Positions 7,468-8,685 of a stretch of 8,685 bases of DNA are shown here, in pieces (within the stretch, counting starts at the first letter, position 1; each line of letters opens with the position of its first letter). Source of the stretch: an uncultured Bacteroidota bacterium. Its GTDB lineage: Bacteria > Bacteroidota > Bacteroidia > Chitinophagales > Chitinophagaceae. Below the pieces are notes generated by a model. The model was not told the origin of the DNA. It saw only the letters and a list, made by a program, of their open reading frames with translations, and made no database searches. The stretch is from assembly GCA_946479535.1 (NCBI GenBank), contig CAMLGP010000078.1, forward strand, positions 1-8,685, in the 5' to 3' direction. A program made the translations under genes and the position numbers.

Positions 7468-8280
7468 ATGCACCGGATCATTAAATATATTTTCATTGCT
7501 GTTTTGCAATTTGCCTGTTGCGCTGTAAAGTCCCAGACTGCTTCCATTCCGGCAAGGTTTAAATCCTATTCAGAAAAAGCGATACAGGAAAAATTGTTCA
7601 TTCATTCTGATAAGGAGCTCTATGTTGCTGGTGATATCCTGTGGTTCAAGCTATATTATGTGGAAGGAACAACGCTGGAGCCCATGAACATGAGCAAACT
7701 CGCTTATGTAGAAGTGATCAATTCAAATAATGAGCCTGTACAGCAGGGAAAGATTGAATTGGAAAAAGGGACCGGGAAGGGTTCTTTTTACCTTCCTGCA
7801 AGTCTGCCTACTGGCAATTACTCCTTGAGGGCATATACCAACTGGATGAAGAATTTTGATGTTTCTCAATTCTTTGAAAAGAAAATAATGATCATCAACA
7901 CGCTCAAGGCACCTGATGCCGCTCCGGCAAAAGACTCTTTAGCTGTTGTGGCAGACTTCTTTCCGGAAGGTGGTAACCTGGTGAGTGGACTTACCTCAAG
8001 AATAGGTTTCCAGGTATATAATAACAAAGGCAGCCTGAATGATTGTCGCGGAATTATCATGAATGAGAACAATGACAGCGTAACCAGTTTTGTTCCCCTC
8101 AAATTTGGCCTGGGAAGTTTTTATTTCACACCACAGGAAGGTCATACCTACCGCGCAGTAATAATTTTGGCAGATGGCAGTATAACTACCCGCAGGCTAC
8201 CACAAATATTTCCTTCCGGTTATGTGATGAATGTGACTGATGCCGGAAACCAGAAAATAAAAGTTACGGTAAATGCCTAA
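7468..8280 (+). CDS. N-terminal part of an exported MG2-like (macroglobulin-like) protein, ended by an early stop
   Basis: This is the 5' part of a large exported Bacteroidota protein. The ATG at 7468 is preferred over the GTG at 7462 because it directly starts a signal peptide (MHRIIKYIFIAVLQFACCAVKS, cut before Q23). Residues ~43-135 form an MG2-like domain: EKLFIHSDKELYVAGDILWFKLYYVE corresponds to the 'Y-x-P-G-D-x-V-x-F' strand of alpha-2-macroglobulin MG2 domains, followed by AYVEVINSNNEPVQQGKIEL and LPTGNYSLRAYTNWM. A second beta-rich unit starts at DFFPEGGNLVSGLTSRIGFQVYNNKG (from ~163). The frame ends at TAA 8278-8280 after 270 residues, in the middle of a strand (KIKVTVNA). From memory, related proteins are ~800-950 residues and often carry a TonB plug-like domain later, so this product would be badly truncated. 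The gene follows the DUF4249 gene by 20 bases, so it probably belongs to the same operon. Role unknown; possibly an envelope-anchored accessory factor. Confidence 0.8.
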   Translation: MHRIIKYIFIAVLQFACCAVKSQTASIPARFKSYSEKAIQEKLFIHSDKELYVAGDILWFKLYYVEGTTLEPMNMSKLAYVEVINSNNEPVQQGKIELEKGTGKGSFYLPASLPTGNYSLRAYTNWMKNFDVSQFFEKKIMIINTLKAPDAAPAKDSLAVVADFFPEGGNLVSGLTSRIGFQVYNNKGSLNDCRGIIMNENNDSVTSFVPLKFGLGSFYFTPQEGHTYRAVIILADGSITTRRLPQIFPSGYVMNVTDAGNQKIKVTVNA

Positions 8281-8685
8281 AGATCTGAAGTGACTACAGA
8301 AGATGTTTTGCTTACCGCTCATAAAAGGCAGGTGCTTGCGGTAGCTGATAAAGCTTTTATCAGTGATAAAGAAGGCGCTGTTTTCCTGATAGATAAGGAT
8401 AAATTGAAAAAAGGTGTAACCACTCTTACTCTGTTTAATGGGAACGGACAACCGGTTGCCGAACGGCTGGTGTTTTTACCTCCTTTATCTCCGGCATCAA
8501 TGAGCGTTACGCCTGATCAGCCTACTTATGGAAACCGTAAGCTAATTAAAATTGATATCGGAAGTAATGAAAAGCTGGATCCGCTGGATATGTCGGTTGC
8601 TGTTTATTATACAGACAAGCTTCAAACCGGGCAATCTACAAAGATCAGTGATTATATGTGGCTGGTTTCTGACCTGACCGGTATA
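8281..8685 (+). pseudogene. Continuation of the MG2-like gene after the in-frame TAA (runs off the window)
   Basis: Directly after the TAA at 8278-8280 the same reading frame stays open for all 135 codons to the window edge. It reads as the natural sequel of the preceding protein: RSEVTTEDVLLTAHKRQVLAVADKAFI, then FLIDKDKLKKGVTTLTLFNGNGQPVAERLVFLPP, the end of a beta-sandwich repeat as I recall it from the family, then the start of another (SVTPDQPTYGNRKLIKIDI … LDMSVAVYYTDK). Both halves share a frame, so a single-base insertion or deletion cannot explain the stop; a substitution creating TAA can (from TCA, CAA, AAA, GAA, TTA, TAT or TAC, for example). The gene is therefore a fresh pseudogene, a sequencing error, or translated by read-through or by restart, for example at the GTG at 8290. 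A restarted product would lack a signal peptide. The 3' end is not visible. Confidence 0.7.

Noticed and set aside
8290..8685. A separate downstream gene restarting at GTG 8290
   Set aside because: The sequence continues the preceding domain mid-sandwich and would lack a signal peptide, so it is better read as the rest of one interrupted gene; restart remains possible but unsupported.

Overview
The window looks like chromosomal DNA of a Bacteroidota bacterium, most likely of the Chitinophagaceae/Sphingobacteriales type. The reasons are moderate-to-low GC over most of its length, starts without Shine-Dalgarno sequences and often preceded by A/T-rich DNA, exported proteins cut just before Gln (…A-Q, …S-Q), and a TonB-dependent receptor paired with a DUF4249 lipoprotein, an arrangement known from this phylum. 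All genes lie on the + strand. I see no tRNA, rRNA, CRISPR array, insertion sequence or phage gene.

Layout: (1) Bases 1-106 are GC-rich and may hold the 3' end of an upstream gene. (2) 103-2769 encodes an ~888-residue cytoplasmic GH63-type (MGH1-like) glucosidase. (3) A 73-bp gap follows. (4) From 2843 to the window end runs a tight four-gene cluster: a small secreted protein of unknown function, an STN-carboxypeptidase-regulatory-like-plug-barrel TonB-dependent receptor, a DUF4249 lipoprotein starting 1 base after the receptor stop, and a large exported protein with an MG2-like (macroglobulin-like) domain. The last gene carries an in-frame TAA at 8278-8280, after which the same frame continues to encode family-like sequence to the window edge.

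How they may work together: the receptor and the DUF4249 lipoprotein probably form an outer-membrane uptake or signalling complex, comparable in layout to SusC/SusD although DUF4249 is unrelated to SusD. The secreted small protein and the MG2-like protein are probably accessory envelope factors of the same unit. The substrate cannot be read from the sequence. The glucosidase is probably a separate unit, since it has no signal peptide and no close link to the cluster. The points most worth following up are the in-frame stop in the MG2-like gene, the unexplained secreted protein at the head of the receptor operon, the STN domain without a FecR/sigma partner in view, and a GC step inside the 5' end of the glucosidase gene.
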